From Rhodoplanes tepidamans (GTDB lineage Bacteria > Pseudomonadota > Alphaproteobacteria > Rhizobiales > Xanthobacteraceae): a DNA stretch of 64,000 nucleotides. The stretch is from contig NZ_JAUSUJ010000002.1 of assembly GCF_030813915.1 (NCBI RefSeq), positions 62,001 through 126,000 on the forward strand. Direction: 5' to 3'. Of this stretch, positions 43,102 through 53,219 are shown piece by piece (the first letter of the stretch is position 1; each line of letters opens with the position of its first letter). A program made the translations under genes and the position numbers. The notes beneath the pieces were generated by a model. It saw nothing but the letters and a program-made list of their open reading frames with translations, was not told the origin of the DNA and searched no databases.

Positions 43102-44841
43102 GTGGACAGTTCGTCTAAATCCATTCCGGAGGCCGGTTCCGTGTTGCATGCGTTTGCGCGAGTGTCCATCGCTGCGAAGCTCTACACCATCTTTGCCGTT
43201 CTCGGCGTCGCCCTCGCGGCGCTCGCCTTCGTCGGCAACCGCAGCGCGTCCCTGCAGACCCAGCTCGCCGCCGAGATGGACGCCGCCGCGCGCGGCGCCC
43301 GCAACATCGAGCGGGTCAACGGACTCGTCTACGCCGTGGTGATGGAGTCGCGCGGCATCTACATGTCGACCGACCCCAAGGTGGTGAAGCGCTACGGCGA
43401 GGGCCTGCTCCGGTTCAACGACCGCATCGACGGCGTGATGAAGGAGTGGCGCGGCATCGTCCGGGTCGACGACGCCGCCCAGTTCGAGACCCTGGCCAAG
43501 CGGGTCCAGCAGTTCCGCGAGTTCCGCGCCGAGCTGGTGCGGCGGGCCAACGAGATCTCGCCGGCGGCGGGGCGCGAATGGGGCGACAACGACGCCAACC
43601 GGGCGGTGCGCTCCGCCCTCAACAAGGATCTCGAGGAGCTCGGCAAGGTCTACGCGGTCCGCGCCGACCGCGCCCGCGACCTCGAGGCCGCGACCGCGAA
43701 CAGCCAGCTGCTCCAGGACATGATCGCGGTGTTCGCCCTCGTCCTCGCCGGGATCGGCATGCTGGTGATCTGGCGCGCCGTGGCGCGGCCGCTCTCGGCC
43801 ATGACCCGGACCATCGAGGCGGTGGCCGAGGATCGCCATTCCGGCGACATCCCGTTCACGGACCGGCAGGACGAGATCGGGGCGCTCGCCCGCGCGGTCG
43901 GCGTGTTCAGCGCCGCGATGGCCCGCAACAAGGAGCTCGGCATCGCCGTCAAGGCGCAGACCGAGGTGATGGCCGGACGCAACCGGCGCGTCGAGGAGGC
44001 GATCGAGGCCTTCCACGGCTCGGTCGCGCACATTCTGAAGTCGGTGGCGGACGATGCCACCGCGATGCGCAGCGCCGCCGAATCGATCACCGGCATGGCG
44101 GCCGACGCCGCCCGCGAGGCCGCCTCGGCGTCGCAGGCGACCGAGCAGGCCTCGGGCAGCATCCAGACCGTCGCGGCCGCTGCCGAGGAGCTGACCAGCT
44201 CGGTCGGCGAGATCGGCCGGCAGGTCGGCCAGGCGACGACGATCGTCGCCGACGCCACCGCCCGGACCGAGCGCTCGATCGGCGAGATCGAGGGGCTGGC
44301 GGCCGCCAGCGTGCGGATCGGCGACGTCATGCAGCTGATCCAGGCGATCGCGGCGCAGACCAACCTGCTCGCCCTCAACGCCACCATCGAGGCGGCCCGC
44401 GCCGGCGAGGCCGGCAAGGGCTTCGCGGTCGTCGCCCAGGAGGTCAAGTCGCTCGCCGGCCAGACCGCCAAGGCCACCACCGAGATCTCCGAGCAGGTCG
44501 CCGCGATCCAGTCGTCGACCCGCAGCGCCGCGACCGCGGTCGGCGAGATCGGCGCCGCCATGCGGCAGATTTCCGAGGTGACGAGCACGATCGCCACCGC
44601 GGTCGAGCAGCAGGACATCGCCTCGCGCGAAATCTCGCAGAGCGCCCAGCTCGCCGCCCACGGCAATACCGGCCTGGTCGGCAACATCGCCGGCGTCACC
44701 GGGGCGATTGACGAGACCAGCCGCTCGGCGGCGGGCGTGCTCGACAAGATCGGAGGCCTGTCGCGCGACACCGAGGCGCTCGCCCGCGCCGTCGAGGACT
44801 TCTTCGGCCGGCTCCGCCAGGAGCAGACCCGCGCCGCGTGA
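43102..44841 (+). CDS. Methyl-accepting chemotaxis protein
   Basis: A 579-residue chemoreceptor. Helix TM1 at about 22-45, a periplasmic four-helix-bundle-like sensor (about 46-203), TM2 at about 205-226, a HAMP domain (about 227-280, ending [19 protein letters not shown]), and the methylated signalling coiled coil. The kinase-contacting tip, [35 protein letters not shown], lies at about 415-449. No C-terminal CheR-binding pentapeptide is seen. The GTG at 43102 follows AGGA closely. The ligand is unknown. It separates gshB from yraN, facing yraN. Confidence 0.94.
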   Translation: MDSSSKSIPEAGSVLHAFARVSIAAKLYTIFAVLGVALAALAFVGNRSASLQTQLAAEMDAAARGARNIERVNGLVYAVVMESRGIYMSTDPKVVKRYGEGLLRFNDRIDGVMKEWRGIVRVDDAAQFETLAKRVQQFREFRAELVRRANEISPAAGREWGDNDANRAVRSALNKDLEELGKVYAVRADRARDLEAATANSQLLQDMIAVFALVLAGIGMLVIWRAVARPLSAMTRTIEAVAEDRHSGDIPFTDRQDEIGALARAVGVFSAAMARNKELGIAVKAQTEVMAGRNRRVEEAIEAFHGSVAHILKSVADDATAMRSAAESITGMAADAAREAASASQATEQASGSIQTVAAAAEELTSSVGEIGRQVGQATTIVADATARTERSIGEIEGLAAASVRIGDVMQLIQAIAAQTNLLALNATIEAARAGEAGKGFAVVAQEVKSLAGQTAKATTEISEQVAAIQSSTRSAATAVGEIGAAMRQISEVTSTIATAVEQQDIASREISQSAQLAAHGNTGLVGNIAGVTGAIDETSRSAAGVLDKIGGLSRDTEALARAVEDFFGRLRQEQTRAA

Positions 44842-44866
44842 TCGGCCGGACCGAGCCCGGCGCGGG

Positions 44867-45451
44867 TCAGTCGCTCGCGTCGAAGGCGCCCGGCAGGTGG
44901 CGGGGCAGGCGGCCCGGCGCGATCAGGATCACGTCGAAGCGCAGCGGCAGGCCGGCGGCCTTCGGGTGCGCCGCCAGCCAGTGCTGCGCCGCGTCGATGA
45001 TGCGGGCGCGCTGGCGCGGCGACACCGACTCGGCCGCCGCGTCGAGCGAGCCGCGCGCCTTCACCTCGGCGAACACCACGGTGCCGAGCCGCTGCGCCAC
45101 GATGTCGATCTCGCCGACCGGCGTCTTGTAGCGGCGGGCGACGATCCGGTAGCCCTTGGCCATCAGATAGGCGGCGGCCCGGCTCTCGGCCGACAGGCCG
45201 AGCTTCTGGGCGGCCTGCCGGGCCGGCGCCGGGGGGGCCGTCGGCGCCCGCGCGACGCGCCCCTTCGGCGTGAGCGGCACCTCGTCCGGCGTGGCCGCCG
45301 GGCCGGCGGCCGCGACCCCGCCGGGCGCCGGCGCCTCGGCGATCTCGCCCGGGCCTTTCAGCCGGCGGGTCGCCCGCAGCTCGCCCGGGCCGGTCCCGGT
45401 CGGCACCGCCCGCGCCGGCTTGCGGGCCGGCCTGTCGTCGTCACGGCTCAT
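44867..45451 (-). CDS. YraN-family nuclease-fold protein with long N-terminal extension
   Basis: A 194-residue protein whose last 120 residues are the UPF0102/YraN domain: [54 protein letters not shown], with the endonuclease-fold acidic residues (E..D...E.K). The first 75 residues are a Pro/Ala/Arg-rich, probably disordered extension not found in short YraN proteins. The ATG at 45449-45451 overlaps the rsmI stop by 11 bp (coupled). Function is not established; the pairing with rsmI and lppC is conserved. Confidence 0.88.
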   Translation of the reverse strand: MSRDDDRPARKPARAVPTGTGPGELRATRRLKGPGEIAEAPAPGGVAAAGPAATPDEVPLTPKGRVARAPTAPPAPARQAAQKLGLSAESRAAAYLMAKGYRIVARRYKTPVGEIDIVAQRLGTVVFAEVKARGSLDAAAESVSPRQRARIIDAAQHWLAAHPKAAGLPLRFDVILIAPGRLPRHLPGAFDASD

Positions 45452-46406
45452 CCGAGGCCTCCCGGCCGAGCGCCAGCGCCCGCTGGTAGACGGTGCGGCG
45501 CGGCTCTCCGGTCGCCGCCGCCACGGCCGCGACCGCATCCTTGAGCGAAGCCGTGCGCATCGCCGCGACCAGCTTGTCGTCGATCTCCGCGGGCGAGACA
45601 TGCGCGTCGGCGGAAGGCGGGCCGATCACCAGCACCACCTCGCCGCGGGTCTCGGCGCCGGCGGCATAGACGGCCGCGAGCTCCGCGAGGTCGCCGCGCC
45701 GCACCTCCTCGTGCAGCTTGGTCAGCTCGCGGCACACCGCCGCCTCGCGCGGGCCCAGCCCGGCGGCGAGATCGGCGAGCGCATCGGCGAGCCGCGGGCC
45801 GGTCTCGAACAGCACCAGGGTGGCCGGGATGCCGGCGATCTCGGCGATCCGGCTCTTTCGCGGGCCGCCGCGCGGCGGCAGGAACCCCTCGAAGAAGAAC
45901 CGGTCGGTCGGCAGGCCGGCGATCGTCAGTGCCGTCAGCACGGCGGACGGGCCGGGCACGGCCGTCACCGCGAAGCCCGCCTCGCGGGCCTCCCGCACCA
46001 GCCGGAAGCCGGGATCGGAGACCAGCGGCGTGCCGGCATCCGATACCAGCGCCACCGCCTCGCCGGTGGCGAGCCGGGCGAGGATCTTCGGCCGCGCCTG
46101 GGCGGCATTGTGCTCGTGATAGGCGGTCAGCGGCCGGGCGATGCCGTAGCGGGCGAGCAGCTTGCGGGTCACCCGCGTGTCCTCGCAGGCGATCAGGTCG
46201 GCGGCCGCCAGGGTCGCCAGCACCCGCAGCGACACGTCCTCGAGATGGCCGATCGGGGTCGCGACCACGTGCAGCCCGCCCGGCAGCGGCGGCGCCCGCC
46301 GCGCCGCGCCGAACAGCACGAAGCTGCGCTCCCCGTCGCCGGCGATCGCCGGATCGGAACCGGGCGCGTCGGCCGTGCCGGGATCATCGGTCGCATCGTC
46401 GCTCAT
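45441..46406 (-). CDS. rsmI: 16S rRNA (cytidine1402-2'-O)-methyltransferase RsmI
   Basis: A 321-residue SAM-dependent methyltransferase of the tetrapyrrole-methylase fold: [81 protein letters not shown], and [19 protein letters not shown] 40-residue acidic/variable head precedes the fold. Together with RsmH it modifies C1402 in the ribosomal P site. Divergent from the lppC-like gene and coupled to yraN. Confidence 0.96.
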   Translation of the reverse strand: MSDDATDDPGTADAPGSDPAIAGDGERSFVLFGAARRAPPLPGGLHVVATPIGHLEDVSLRVLATLAAADLIACEDTRVTRKLLARYGIARPLTAYHEHNAAQARPKILARLATGEAVALVSDAGTPLVSDPGFRLVREAREAGFAVTAVPGPSAVLTALTIAGLPTDRFFFEGFLPPRGGPRKSRIAEIAGIPATLVLFETGPRLADALADLAAGLGPREAAVCRELTKLHEEVRRGDLAELAAVYAAGAETRGEVVLVIGPPSADAHVSPAEIDDKLVAAMRTASLKDAVAAVAAATGEPRRTVYQRALALGREASDEP

Positions 46407-46573
46407 GACGCGGTTCTAGAGCATGTTGGCGACGCGGGGGAGCCGGATTTCGGTGCGGACCGGGTGTCGAAACCCCCTTCGCGCGCCTCGAAGGATTGAC
46501 CCGGCGGTTGGGCTGTGGCGCTGTTGGCAAACGTCTTTTCATGCCTGCGCCGTCGCGCGGGGGAGTTCCGGTC

Positions 46574-47806
46574 ATGGCAGCCTCGAAGAATCCGACGCGA
46601 CGCGGAGTGGTGCGGGGGCTGGGCCTCGGCACCACGGTGCTGATGGCCGGCTGTGCCGGCATCGACCTCGGCGGGAGCGGCCGCGGACCGGGCGACATGC
46701 CGCCGCCCGCCCCCGGCGAGACGCCGGGCGTCTCGGCCGAGCCGCTGCCGCCGCCCGGCGGCGGGCCGGCCACGCCGGCGGCTCCCGGCCAGACCCGCGT
46801 CACCCTGATCCTGCCGCTGTCGGCCGGCGGCAATGCCGGGGCGGCCGCCCAGTCGATGAAGAACGCCGCCGAGCTGGCGCTCGCCGAGTTCAACAATCCG
46901 GACGTCATGCTGGATGTGAAGGACGACGCCGGCACGGCCCAGGGGGCGCAGGCCGCCGCCCGCCAGGCCCTGGAGGAGGGAGCGGCCGTGATCCTCGGGC
47001 CGCTGTTCGCCCATGCGGTCGGCGCCGCCGCCCAGGTGGCGCGCGGGCGCGTGCCGATGATCGCCTTCTCGACCGATTCGAACGTCGCCTCGCGCGGCGT
47101 CTATCTCCTGAGCTTCCTGCCCGAATCCGACGTCGACCGCATCGTCGAGTACGCCGCCCAGCAGGGCAAGCGCTCCTTCGCGGCCTTCCTGCCCGACAAC
47201 CCCTATGGCAGCGTCGTCGAGGCCGCGTTCAAGCAGGCGGTGTCGCGCCGCGGCGGCCGCGTCACCGCGATCGAGCGCTACAAGCCGGGTGATGCCAGCC
47301 TGCAGGCGCCGGCCCGCCAGGTCGCCGACGTGGCGAGCCGCTCCGACGCGCTGTTCCTCGCCGATTCGGGCGACGCGCTGCCGCGGGGCGTCCAGGCCCT
47401 GCAGGGCGCCGGCGTCGACCCGAAGCGCCTGCAGCTGATCGGCACCGGCCTGTGGGACGACCAGCGGGTGTTCTCCGACCCGGCCATGGACGGCGGCTGG
47501 TTCGCGGCCCCCGACTCGGCCGGCTTCCGCGGCTTCGCCGGCCGCTACCGCATCCGCTACGGCCAGGATCCGGTGCGCACCGCGACGCTCGCCTACGACG
47601 CCGTCGCGCTGGTCGCCGCGCTCCTGAAGGCGCAGGGCGGCGGCCGCATCACCGACGAGATGCTGACCAACCCGTCCGGCTTCGCCGGCATCGACGGGGT
47701 GTTCCGGTTCCGCCAGGACGGCACCAACCAGCGCGGCCTCGCCGTGCTGAAGGTCACCACGGCCGGCGGCGAGGTGATCTCGGCGGCGCCGCGGACGTTC
47801 AGCTGA
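46574..47806 (+). CDS. Penicillin-binding protein activator-type lipoprotein (LppC/LpoA family)
   Basis: A 410-residue lipoprotein with a twin-arginine-like head (TRRGVVRGLGLG) and the lipobox LMAGC at about residues 22-26. A Pro/Gly linker leads to a periplasmic-binding-protein-like fold starting TRVTLILPLSAGGNAGAAAQSMKNAAELAL, with LQLIGTGLWDDQRVF and GIDGVFRFRQDGTNQRGLAVL near the end. LpoA homologues stimulate PBP1A; only the C-terminal fold is present here, without the TPR half of E. coli LpoA. GGAG lies 9 nt before the ATG at 46574. Divergent from rsmI, the conserved arrangement. Confidence 0.88.
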   Translation: MAASKNPTRRGVVRGLGLGTTVLMAGCAGIDLGGSGRGPGDMPPPAPGETPGVSAEPLPPPGGGPATPAAPGQTRVTLILPLSAGGNAGAAAQSMKNAAELALAEFNNPDVMLDVKDDAGTAQGAQAAARQALEEGAAVILGPLFAHAVGAAAQVARGRVPMIAFSTDSNVASRGVYLLSFLPESDVDRIVEYAAQQGKRSFAAFLPDNPYGSVVEAAFKQAVSRRGGRVTAIERYKPGDASLQAPARQVADVASRSDALFLADSGDALPRGVQALQGAGVDPKRLQLIGTGLWDDQRVFSDPAMDGGWFAAPDSAGFRGFAGRYRIRYGQDPVRTATLAYDAVALVAALLKAQGGGRITDEMLTNPSGFAGIDGVFRFRQDGTNQRGLAVLKVTTAGGEVISAAPRTFS

Positions 47807-47927
47807 TCGTCTGAAACCACGACATTGTGTGATCGCCGCGGTCGGACGGCTTTACGCCGACTGTTCGGAATTCCGCACGGCCCGTGCGAATCGATCCGGG
47901 TTCTCGCACACCCCGCCGAAGCGTAGT

Positions 47928-47945
47928 TGTGTGGCGACCCACACA
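47928..47945 (+). promoter_or_regulatory. Hairpin abutting the ribosome-binding site of the aldo/keto reductase gene
   Basis: TGTGTGG and CCACACA form a perfect 7-bp stem with a CGAC loop, ending at the base before GGAGA, 12 nt upstream of the ATG. Formation of the stem could affect ribosome access or mRNA stability, or it may be a palindromic protein-binding site. Confidence 0.45.
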
Positions 47946-47956
47946 GGAGATCGACC

Positions 47957-48838
47957 ATGGCGACCCTCGACCCGTCCGGCGCCCACACGCTCGGCCACCG
48001 CACCGTCCGGCGGCTCGGCTACGGCGCCATGCAGCTCGCCGGGCCCGGCGTGTTCGGCCCGCCCAAGGACCGCGACGCCGCCCGGGCGGTGCTGCGCGCT
48101 GCGGTGGCCCAGGGCGTCAACCACATCGACACCTCGGACTTCTACGGCCCGCACGTCGTCAACATCCTGATCCGCGAGGCCCTGCATCCCTATCCGGACG
48201 ATCTCGTCATCGTCACCAAGGTCAGCGCCCGGCGCGGTGCCGACGGCTCCTGGATCCCGGCCATGTCGCCGGCCGAGCTGACCCAGGCCGTGCACGACAA
48301 CCTGAAGAATCTCGGCCTCGACGTGCTGGAGGTGGTCAATTTCCGCAGCATGCTCGATGTCCACGGCCCGGCCGAGGGCTCGCTGGAGCCGCAGCTCACG
48401 GTGCTGGCCGAGCTGCGCGAGAAGGGCCTGATCCGCCACATCGGGCTGAGCAACGTCACCGCCAAGCAGGTCGCCGACGGGCAGAAGATCGTCCCGATCG
48501 TCTGCGTGCAGAACCAGTACAACCTCGCGCACCGCGCCGACGATGCCCTGATCGACGCGCTCGCCCGCGACGGCATTCCCTATGTGCCGTTCTTCCCGCT
48601 CGGCGGCTTTTCGCCGCTGCAGTCCTCGACGCTCGACGCTGTCGCGAAGACGCTCGGCGCGACGCCCATGCAGGTGGCGCTGGCGTGGCTGCTGCGCCGG
48701 TCGCCGAACATTCTCCTGATCCCCGGCACCGCGTCGCTCGCCCACCTGCACGAAAACCTCGCCGCCGCGGCGCTGACACTGCCGGACGACGCCATGGCGG
48801 CGCTGGAGGGGATCGGGGGAACGCCGAAAGGAAGGTGA
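47957..48838 (+). CDS. Aldo/keto reductase
   Basis: A 293-residue NADPH-dependent oxidoreductase with an (alpha/beta)8 barrel. LGYGAMQLAGPGVFGPPKD starts the fold. NHIDTSDFYGPHVVN (about 52-66) holds the catalytic Asp and Tyr; TKVS gives the Lys; IGLSNVTAKQV and CVQNQYNLAHR follow; PGTASLAHLHENLAA is the cofactor-phosphate region. It resembles the pyridoxal-reductase/oxidoreductase AKR group, but the substrate is not evident. AGGAGA lies 6 nt before the ATG. Standalone gene with its own hairpin-bearing leader. Confidence 0.92.
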   Translation: MATLDPSGAHTLGHRTVRRLGYGAMQLAGPGVFGPPKDRDAARAVLRAAVAQGVNHIDTSDFYGPHVVNILIREALHPYPDDLVIVTKVSARRGADGSWIPAMSPAELTQAVHDNLKNLGLDVLEVVNFRSMLDVHGPAEGSLEPQLTVLAELREKGLIRHIGLSNVTAKQVADGQKIVPIVCVQNQYNLAHRADDALIDALARDGIPYVPFFPLGGFSPLQSSTLDAVAKTLGATPMQVALAWLLRRSPNILLIPGTASLAHLHENLAAAALTLPDDAMAALEGIGGTPKGR

Positions 48839-49152
48839 CCTGCAGCACGGCTGTCGTCTTGGGGCGAACTCGAGTGAACTCCTTCCCTTCCGCCCTCGTC
48901 CTGAGGAGGCTGCGAAGCAGCCGTCTCGAAGGGCGAGGGCGGCCTCATGGTTCGAGACGCGCCTTCGGCGCTCCTCACCATGAGGGGGTGAACGGCGGTG
49001 CGGCTCCAGGTCCTTGGGGCGGGCCAAGTCCAGCGCCTGTTTGGACATCTTCGACGCGAGCGCCTACATAACGGGGCGGCCGGGGCCCTGCGCCCGTGTC
49101 CGACATCCCGAAAAATCCGGGCGACGCCCGCAAAGAACCGCCCGAAGAGACC
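48839..49152. other. 314-bp intergenic region holding a palindromic repeat
   Basis: No gene is supported here. Most of the left half is a palindromic element (48893-48987); the right half contains the rlmN leader, with GTG 49096 as a possible alternative start for rlmN. Confidence 0.6.
48893..48987. repeat. Palindromic intergenic repeat, 'CTGAGGAG' family
   Basis: CCCTCGTCCTGAGGAGGC and CGCTCCTCACCATGAGGG form the outer arms, and GTCTCGAAGGGCGAGG with TTCGAGACGCGCC the inner part. It is a familiar repeat between genes in Bradyrhizobium-like genomes and unrelated in sequence to the other repeat families in the window. Confidence 0.75.
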
Positions 49153-50412
49153 ATGACTGCTTCGCTCGACACGACCCCCGCCACGGCCTCCGCCCCCGCC
49201 ACCATGCCTCTGGCCGCGCTGGAGAAAACCGCGCTGGAGACCTACGTGGCGCCGGACCGGCCGTCGCTGGTCGGCCTCTCGCGCACCGAATTGCGCGACG
49301 CGCTGGTCGGCATCGGGGTGCCGGCCGGGCAGGCCCGGATGCGGGTCCAGCAGCTCTGGCAGTGGATCTACGTGCACGGCGCCCGGGACTTCGACGCGAT
49401 GACCAACGTGTCGAAGGATCTGCGCACGTCGCTCGCCACGCATTTCACCCTGGCGCGGCCCGAGGTGGTGGCCGAGCAGGTGTCGACCGACGGCACCCGC
49501 AAATGGCTGCTGCGCCTGCCGGGCGCCGGCGCATCCCGAACGCCGCACGAGGTCGAATGCGTCTACATCCCGGAGACCGACCGCGGCACCCTGTGCGTCT
49601 CCAGCCAGGTCGGCTGCACGCTCACCTGCGCGTTCTGCCACACCGGCACCCAGCGCCTGGTGCGCAACCTCACGGCCGGCGAGATCGTCGGCCAGGTGCT
49701 GGTGGCGAAGGATCGCCTGGGCGACTGGCCGGGCGGCACGCCGCCGACCGACGGGCTGGTGCCCACCGACGGCGGCCGCTTCATCAGCAACATCGTGATG
49801 ATGGGCATGGGCGAGCCGCTCTACAATTTCGAGGCGGTGCGCGACGCCCTGCTGATCGTCGCCGACGGCGAGGGGATCGGCATCTCCAAGCGCCGCATCA
49901 CGCTGTCGACCTCGGGCGTGGTGCCGAACATCGTGCGGGCCGGCGACGAGATCGGCGTGATGCTGGCGGTGTCGTTGCACGCCGTGCGCGACGACATCCG
50001 CGACGAGCTGGTGCCGCTGAACCGCAAGTATCCGATCGCGCAGCTGATGGAGGCGTGCCGCGCCTATCCGGGCCTCAACAATGCGCGGCGCATCACGTTC
50101 GAGTACGTGATGCTGAAGGGCGTCAACGACTCGCTCGCCGACGCCCGCGCCCTGGTGAAGCTCCTCAAGGGCGTCCCGGCCAAGATCAACCTGATCCCGT
50201 TCAATCCCTGGCCCGGCACCAAATACGAATGCTCGGACTGGGACCAGATCGAAAAGTTCTCCGAGTTCGTGTTCGATGCCGGCTACTCGTCGCCGGTGCG
50301 CACCCCGCGCGGCCGCGACATCTTCGCCGCCTGCGGCCAGCTCAAGAGCGCGACCGAGAAGCTCTCGGCGCGCGAGCGCATGGCGCTGCGCGCCATGGCG
50401 ATGACGGAGTGA
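49153..50412 (+). CDS. rlmN: Dual-specificity 23S rRNA/tRNA adenine-C2 methyltransferase RlmN
   Basis: A 419-residue radical SAM enzyme that methylates A2503 of 23S rRNA and A37 of some tRNAs. The cluster motif CTLTCAFC gives Cys155, Cys159 and Cys162; [44 protein letters not shown] and a C-terminal Cys in [17 protein letters not shown] (second catalytic cysteine) are all present. The ATG at 49153 follows GAAGAGA closely; GTG 49096 would add 19 residues. Complete and standalone. Confidence 0.96.
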   Translation: MTASLDTTPATASAPATMPLAALEKTALETYVAPDRPSLVGLSRTELRDALVGIGVPAGQARMRVQQLWQWIYVHGARDFDAMTNVSKDLRTSLATHFTLARPEVVAEQVSTDGTRKWLLRLPGAGASRTPHEVECVYIPETDRGTLCVSSQVGCTLTCAFCHTGTQRLVRNLTAGEIVGQVLVAKDRLGDWPGGTPPTDGLVPTDGGRFISNIVMMGMGEPLYNFEAVRDALLIVADGEGIGISKRRITLSTSGVVPNIVRAGDEIGVMLAVSLHAVRDDIRDELVPLNRKYPIAQLMEACRAYPGLNNARRITFEYVMLKGVNDSLADARALVKLLKGVPAKINLIPFNPWPGTKYECSDWDQIEKFSEFVFDAGYSSPVRTPRGRDIFAACGQLKSATEKLSARERMALRAMAMTE

Positions 50413-50432
50413 GAGGGCTCGCCCGTCCTTTT

Positions 50433-50573
50433 CCCTCTCCCCTCGCGGGAGAGGGTGCCCGAGCGAAGCTCGGGCGGGTGAGGGAGCGAGCCACGGGCTC
50501 AGAGCTTGTGGAGGCCCCCCTCACCCGTCTCGCCGCTCCGTGGCGATCCACCCTCTCCCGCGAGGGGAGAGGG
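50433..50573. repeat. Palindromic intergenic element, 'CCCTCTCCC' family, copy 2
   Basis: Same ends as 37929-38075 (CCCTCTCCCCTCGCGGGAG and CCCTCTCCCGCGAGGGGAG) with a diverged middle. It lies between rlmN and the next plus-strand gene and may terminate or stabilise the rlmN transcript. Confidence 0.85.
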
Positions 50574-50625
50574 TTCAGGCCCGTCGCACCGGTCGACGCA
50601 TGATGCTCGGGAGTGTGATCATCCC

Positions 50626-51120
50626 ATGGACGACGTCGGCCGCCTGCTTCTGCGCTTTCTCCTGGTTCCGCTCGGCGGGCTGATCGCCCTGATGGTGGCG
50701 ATCGCCGTCGTCGTCGCGGCGAACTGGGGCGCCGTGCAGACGCTCGCCGCCGCCGATCCGGAGCGGCAGGGCGACTTCTTCATCGCTCTCGTCACCGCCG
50801 CCCCCGAACTGATGATGATGCTGGCGGCCACCGCGACCTATGCGCTCGCCGTCGCCGCGGTCGGCGTGCTGATCGCCGAGGTGTTCGCGGTGCGCTCGTG
50901 TATCTTTCATGCCGCCAATGGCGGGCTCGCCGCCGGGATCGGCTGGTCGCTGGCGGCGACGGAAGGCGGCATGCGGGCGCTCTCGACGCCGATCAGCCTG
51001 GTCGCCGCCGGCCTCGCGGCGGGCCTCGCCTACTGGCTGGTCGCCGGCTCGACCTCGGGCTTCTTCAAGCCGCGGCGGGCCCCGCGCCCGGTCGATTCCT
51101 CCGGCACGGCGCCGCGCTGA
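50626..51120 (+). CDS. Membrane protein of unknown function
   Basis: A 164-residue protein with four likely membrane helices (about 8-33, 55-88, 97-113, 118-140): LLVPLGGLIALMVAIAVVVA, PELMMMLAATATYALAVAAVGVLIAEVF, GLAAGIGWSLAA, LVAAGLAAGLAYWLVAG. A short basic tail follows. No known domain. Its 3' 91 bp overlap the convergent glycosyltransferase gene, which argues for independent transcripts under mutual constraint. Confidence 0.7.
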   Translation: MDDVGRLLLRFLLVPLGGLIALMVAIAVVVAANWGAVQTLAAADPERQGDFFIALVTAAPELMMMLAATATYALAVAAVGVLIAEVFAVRSCIFHAANGGLAAGIGWSLAATEGGMRALSTPISLVAAGLAAGLAYWLVAGSTSGFFKPRRAPRPVDSSGTAPR

Positions 51121-53081
51121 GGCGCGCTGCGCGAGGTCCGCGCCAGGCCGTGCTCGGTCTTGTCCCAGCGGTACGGATCGCGAAAGAATTTTATGAGCGC
51201 CCGCCACGCCGCGAGCGACAACAGCAGCCAGTGGACCGGCACCAGCAGCAGCACCCAGGCGGTGCCGAGCAGGCGCCGTCGGGCGAGGCCGGACAGGCCG
51301 AGCAGCATCGAGGCGGCCCATCCGGCCACGAAGGTGCTGCCATAGAGGCCGGCGAGCAGCACGGTGCCGAGATCGTCGAGGGGCGGCAGCCCTTCGCCGG
51401 CGAGCTTGCCGATCAGCAGCGCCGAGAACACCGGATGCACCAGGGCGGCCAGCACGGTGCCGCCGACCACCAGCTGCAGCGTCACGAAGCCGGCGGGGCC
51501 GAGATCGCGCAGCGTCCGTCGCGGCGTGCGCATGTGCACCAGCCAGGTCTGGATCCAGCCCTGGAACCAGCGGGTGCGCTGGCGCAGCCACGGCGCCAGC
51601 CGCGCCGGCGCCTCCTCCTGCGTGGTCGAGGCGATCACGTCGATGCGGAAGCCGCAGCGCGCCAGCCGCATGCCGAGATCGGCGTCCTCGGTGAGATTGT
51701 AGGCGTCCCAGCCGCCGGCCGCCCGCAGTGCGGCGGTGCGGAAGTGGTTCGACGAGCCGCCGAGCGGCAGCGGCAGGCGCAGCCGCGCCAGCACCGGCAG
51801 GAACACGTCGAACAGCCCGGCATACTCGGCCGTGAACAGCGCGGTGAGCAGGCCGTCGCCGGTGTTGTCGATGGAGAGCCGCGCCTGCACGCAGGCGAGC
51901 CGCTCGCCACCGGCCGCGAAGGCCGCCGCGGCGCGGCGGAGCTGGTCGGGCTCGGGCCGGTCCTCGGCGTCGTAGACGGCGAGGAAAGCGCCGCGCGCGA
52001 AGGGGAGCGCGGCGTTCAGCGCCTTCGGCTTCGTCCGCGGTCCCATGTCGGGGACGACCAGGATCTCCCAGTGCGGGCCGAGGCACTGCGCCGCGAAGGC
52101 GGCCTGCGTCTCGCGGTCGTCGGCCTCCAGCGCGACGATGACCTGCAGCTTCTCGGGCGGCCAGTCGAGCCCGTCGAGCGCCGCGACGATCTGGGGCACG
52201 GTGGCCGCCTCGCGATGAAGCGCGACCACGACGGTGTAGAGCGGCAGCGTGCCGTCCGGCTGTCGCGCGAGGCGCGGCGCGACCGGCGCCGGCAGCGCGA
52301 CGGCGAGAAGGCGCAGCGCCGTCCAGGCCAGGAACACCAGCGCCAGCAGGATCCCGAGCACGGTCGCGGCGATGTCGGGACAGGCCAGCGCGGGACCGGC
52401 CAGCGCCGCCGCGGCGGCGACGAGCCGGACCGGCCGCCACGGCCGCGGCGCCGCCGAGACGTCGGGGCGCTCGGTCGCGAGCCCGAAGGCCGCACGTCGC
52501 CCGAGCGCCGGCGCGGCGTGGCGCAGGACGTAGCCGCGCAGACGCTCGCCCGTGGTCAGCCGGAGGCCGCGCGGGGCGGCGGGCGAGCCGGCGAGCTCGA
52601 CCAGCCGGCGGGCCGCGGCGCCGCGCGGAACCACCACGGCCTCGAGCGCGCCGTCGCCGCGGATCGGCATCATGCCGGCGGCGGCCGCGTCGACCAGGGC
52701 ATCGTCGTCGAGCGGAGAGGCGCCGCGCGGCAGCCCGCCGAGCGGGGCGAACGGCACCTGGATGTGGCGGGCGAGGGCCCGGACATAGTCGTCCTCGCTC
52801 AGGACCCCGGCCGCGACCAGCACCCGGTCGGCCGTCGTGCCGATCTCGCGCGCCCGGCGCTCGGCGAAGGCGATCACGGCGGGCGAAAGCCGGTCGCGCA
52901 CGCAGTCGAGTTCGGGACAGGGGCTGCGGACGCGGCGGACCAGGTCGTTCGGTCGTCCCCGCGCCGGTGCCGATGGGACTGGCGCCAACGGGACCGGCGC
53001 CAATGGGGCCGGCGCCATCTGGCCGACCGGCCGGACCGAACTCCCTTCCCGCGGTCGCGGGTCGTCGCCGCGATCGAGCAT
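51030..53081 (-). CDS. Membrane glycosyltransferase (GT2) with N-terminal GspE-like (MshEN) domain
   Basis: A 683-residue protein. After a low-complexity head (repeated APLAPVP, about 25-40) comes an MshEN-like domain, ERRAREIGTTADRVLVAAGVLSEDDYVRALARHIQVPFAP (about 73-112), the fold at the N-terminus of GspE/PilB ATPases. Membrane helices at about 215-255 are followed by a processive-type GT2 domain (LYTVVVALHREAATVPQIVAALDGLDWP, YDAEDRPEPDQL, and RQRTRWFQGW, a QxxRW-like motif) and several C-terminal helices. QxxRW enzymes such as cellulose synthase polymerise sugars across the membrane; the product here is unknown. GGAGG lies 5 nt before the ATG at 53079-53081. Confidence 0.85.
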   Translation of the reverse strand: MLDRGDDPRPREGSSVRPVGQMAPAPLAPVPLAPVPSAPARGRPNDLVRRVRSPCPELDCVRDRLSPAVIAFAERRAREIGTTADRVLVAAGVLSEDDYVRALARHIQVPFAPLGGLPRGASPLDDDALVDAAAAGMMPIRGDGALEAVVVPRGAAARRLVELAGSPAAPRGLRLTTGERLRGYVLRHAAPALGRRAAFGLATERPDVSAAPRPWRPVRLVAAAAALAGPALACPDIAATVLGILLALVFLAWTALRLLAVALPAPVAPRLARQPDGTLPLYTVVVALHREAATVPQIVAALDGLDWPPEKLQVIVALEADDRETQAAFAAQCLGPHWEILVVPDMGPRTKPKALNAALPFARGAFLAVYDAEDRPEPDQLRRAAAAFAAGGERLACVQARLSIDNTGDGLLTALFTAEYAGLFDVFLPVLARLRLPLPLGGSSNHFRTAALRAAGGWDAYNLTEDADLGMRLARCGFRIDVIASTTQEEAPARLAPWLRQRTRWFQGWIQTWLVHMRTPRRTLRDLGPAGFVTLQLVVGGTVLAALVHPVFSALLIGKLAGEGLPPLDDLGTVLLAGLYGSTFVAGWAASMLLGLSGLARRRLLGTAWVLLLVPVHWLLLSLAAWRALIKFFRDPYRWDKTEHGLARTSRSAPQRGAVPEESTGRGARRGLKKPEVEPATSQ

Positions 53082-53219
53082 CACGCCTCCGGGCCGGCCC
53101 CCGCCGGCACGCCACTGCAACGCCACTTCGCCGCTGCTCCGGCCCGGGACTTCGTCTATAAGGGCGCGGCCCGGGTGCGGTTTTCGCGTCCCGTGCCTGG
53201 AAACAGCCCGGACGGCCGG

